Source of the DNA: an uncultured Clostridia bacterium
GTDB lineage: Bacteria > Bacillota > Clostridia > Lachnospirales > CAG-274
NCBI GenBank assembly: GCA_910579745.1
Contig: CAJTVH010000034.1
Location: forward strand, 1,117-32,832
Direction: 5' to 3'
Length of the DNA stretch: 31,716 nucleotides
A program made the translations under genes and the position numbers. Below, piece after piece: positions 30,722 through 31,716 of the stretch. The first letter of the stretch is position 1. Every line of letters begins with the position of its first letter. Under the pieces are notes generated by a model, which searched no databases, had not been told where the DNA came from, and worked only from the letters and a program-made list of their open reading frames with translations.

Positions 30722-31716
30722 TTATTTAAATCCATTAGGTCTTGCTGGTACAATATGAGCGTTCCCTTTACTGTCATAATGTATAGTTCCTCTTGTTGTT
30801 TCATAATATTTTCCTGTTTCTTTATCATAATATTTCCCAATTACTCGTCCAAAATCAACAGATTCTTTAGTAGGCGTTGTCATTTTTCCTTTTCCCGCAC
30901 CTTCTTTTAATAATTTATCAGGGTTTTCTTTTAAGATACTTGGATGTTTGCCATTATTAATCTGCTGTTTATAGTTTTTTGTTCCTTCAATATGTTTATC
31001 CTGCCTGTCCTTATGAATTTTGGAATTTGCACGACTACCCCTCGTCTTTCCAAAATTACTGCCGATTCCTCCTCCTATTAAGCCATCACCGGCTTTCTGG
31101 ATTTTGAAAATTCACTCTCAAAAGCTATAATATTAATTCCATTTTTCTTGTACTCTCCAAAAATATCATCAGGAGCCGCTCCATAAACAATAATATTTTT
31201 AGGTGAAAGCCTTTTTACAAGTTCATAAAGCCCTTTTTTAAAATATTCCCTATCTGTTTTCTTTTTTATACAACCGTGTGTACCTACCGCAACAGTTTTA
31301 TTTTTTCAACTCCGTTAAAACAAAAATTATATGTACGTTCATCATTCCAACGTATATTAGGAATAATCTCAATTCCGTTTTTCTGAAGCCAAAAAGCTAA
31401 CGCTTTTCCTCTATATGTATTCCATTCCTGCATTACAAGCGGCATATTTCTGTAAAGACTGAAATCAGGAGATATAACACCGTTGAATTTTTTTAGCTTA
31501 TTCAAATACTGTTTTGGTTTATGCCATAATCGTTCAAAATTTTTATCATGTTCATAAAATATAACCCAACAGTCATAATTTTTGTTTTTCTTTGCCATAG
31601 CTTCAGAAAATGTAATAAGACGATTCGGCAATTCACCGCTTGTCTTTACGCAGGGCAGTTCAATATAACCGTCATAATTCGCGTCGGCAACCAAAAATGA
31701 ACGAAATACATCATAA
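30722..31716 (-). pseudogene. DUF4417 protein with C-terminal polymorphic toxin type 50 domain, two frameshifts
   Basis: Runs off the right edge (no start seen; the TTG at 31694 is internal). First part is DUF4417: ADANYDGYIELPCVKTSGEL, then YLNKLKKFNGVISPDFSLYR, IRWNDERTYNFCFNGVEK. About 31305 a one-base loss in an A run shifts the frame; VAVGTHGCIKKK, KNIIVYGAAPDDIFGEY and INIIAFESEFSKSRK continue it. Near 31110 a second one-base loss shifts to GIGSNFGKTRGS, then the toxin-50 (Ntox50) domain: DKHIEGTKNYKQQINNGKHP, VDFGRVIGKYYDKETGKYY, TTRGTIHYDSKGNAHIVPA. Ends at 30722. Two homopolymer-like indels could also be assembly errors. If real, the toxin is silent. Confidence 0.75.

Overview
The window looks like AT-rich chromosomal DNA of a spore-forming, low-GC Clostridia-type Firmicute, probably a gut lineage. 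The evidence is a sporulation sigma factor gene (sigG) cut by the left edge, strong AGGAGG ribosome sites, Tn4451-type large serine recombinases, copper-amine-oxidase-N (stalk) surface domains and many short lipoproteins. The species cannot be told from sequence alone.

Layout. (1) 1-442: 5' part of sigG, minus strand, with a candidate SigF promoter. (2) About 610-5400: a recombinase graveyard, with two different large-serine-recombinase 3' remnants, an IS4-type transposase stub, a tyrosine recombinase broken in its HxxR motif, and two tandem serine recombinases collapsed into an out-of-frame chimera. (3) 5.5-8.8 kb: small mobile-element genes. These are a MazF toxin with a DUF6870-like partner, a probable structured RNA (6245-6595, minus), a sigma-region-4-like regulator, a 37-codon gene missed by length cutoffs, and an orphan winged-helix regulator. 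(4) 8.8-24.5 kb: an intact metabolic island with four aldo/keto reductases, two flavodoxin domains, carboxymuconolactone-decarboxylase (CMD) and cupin domains, an alpha/beta hydrolase, a SnoaL-like lipoprotein with an in-frame TAG, a hexapeptide acetyltransferase, a MATE exporter, a metallo-beta-lactamase-fold enzyme and one divergent LysR regulator. (5) 24.5-25.9 kb: gene-poor DNA with a MITE-like element. (6) 25.9-31.7 kb: a broken MobA-type relaxase, a zinc-ribbon protein, an orphan type III restriction (Res) helicase-nuclease, and a polymorphic-toxin cassette (immunity-like gene plus DUF4417/toxin-50 gene broken by frameshifts) running off the right edge.

How it may work. Six or more redox or hydrolytic proteins of the island carry signal peptides or lipoboxes, so the pathway seems to act outside the membrane, although flavodoxin and aldo/keto reductase folds normally work in the cytoplasm with FMN and NADPH. 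The most striking protein is a secreted flavodoxin-aldo/keto reductase fusion (21691-23385); next is a secreted CMD-stalk-cupin-cupin fusion (11050-12783). The LysR gene and the acetyltransferase operon share one operator lying over both -35 boxes, and the same TATTTGA half-site recurs upstream of the lipoprotein reductase operon (24568-24596) and inside the flavodoxin promoter, suggesting one regulon. The substrate is unknown. Because recombinase remnants lie on the left and a relaxase on the right, the island may have been cargo of a decayed mobilizable element; this is inference.
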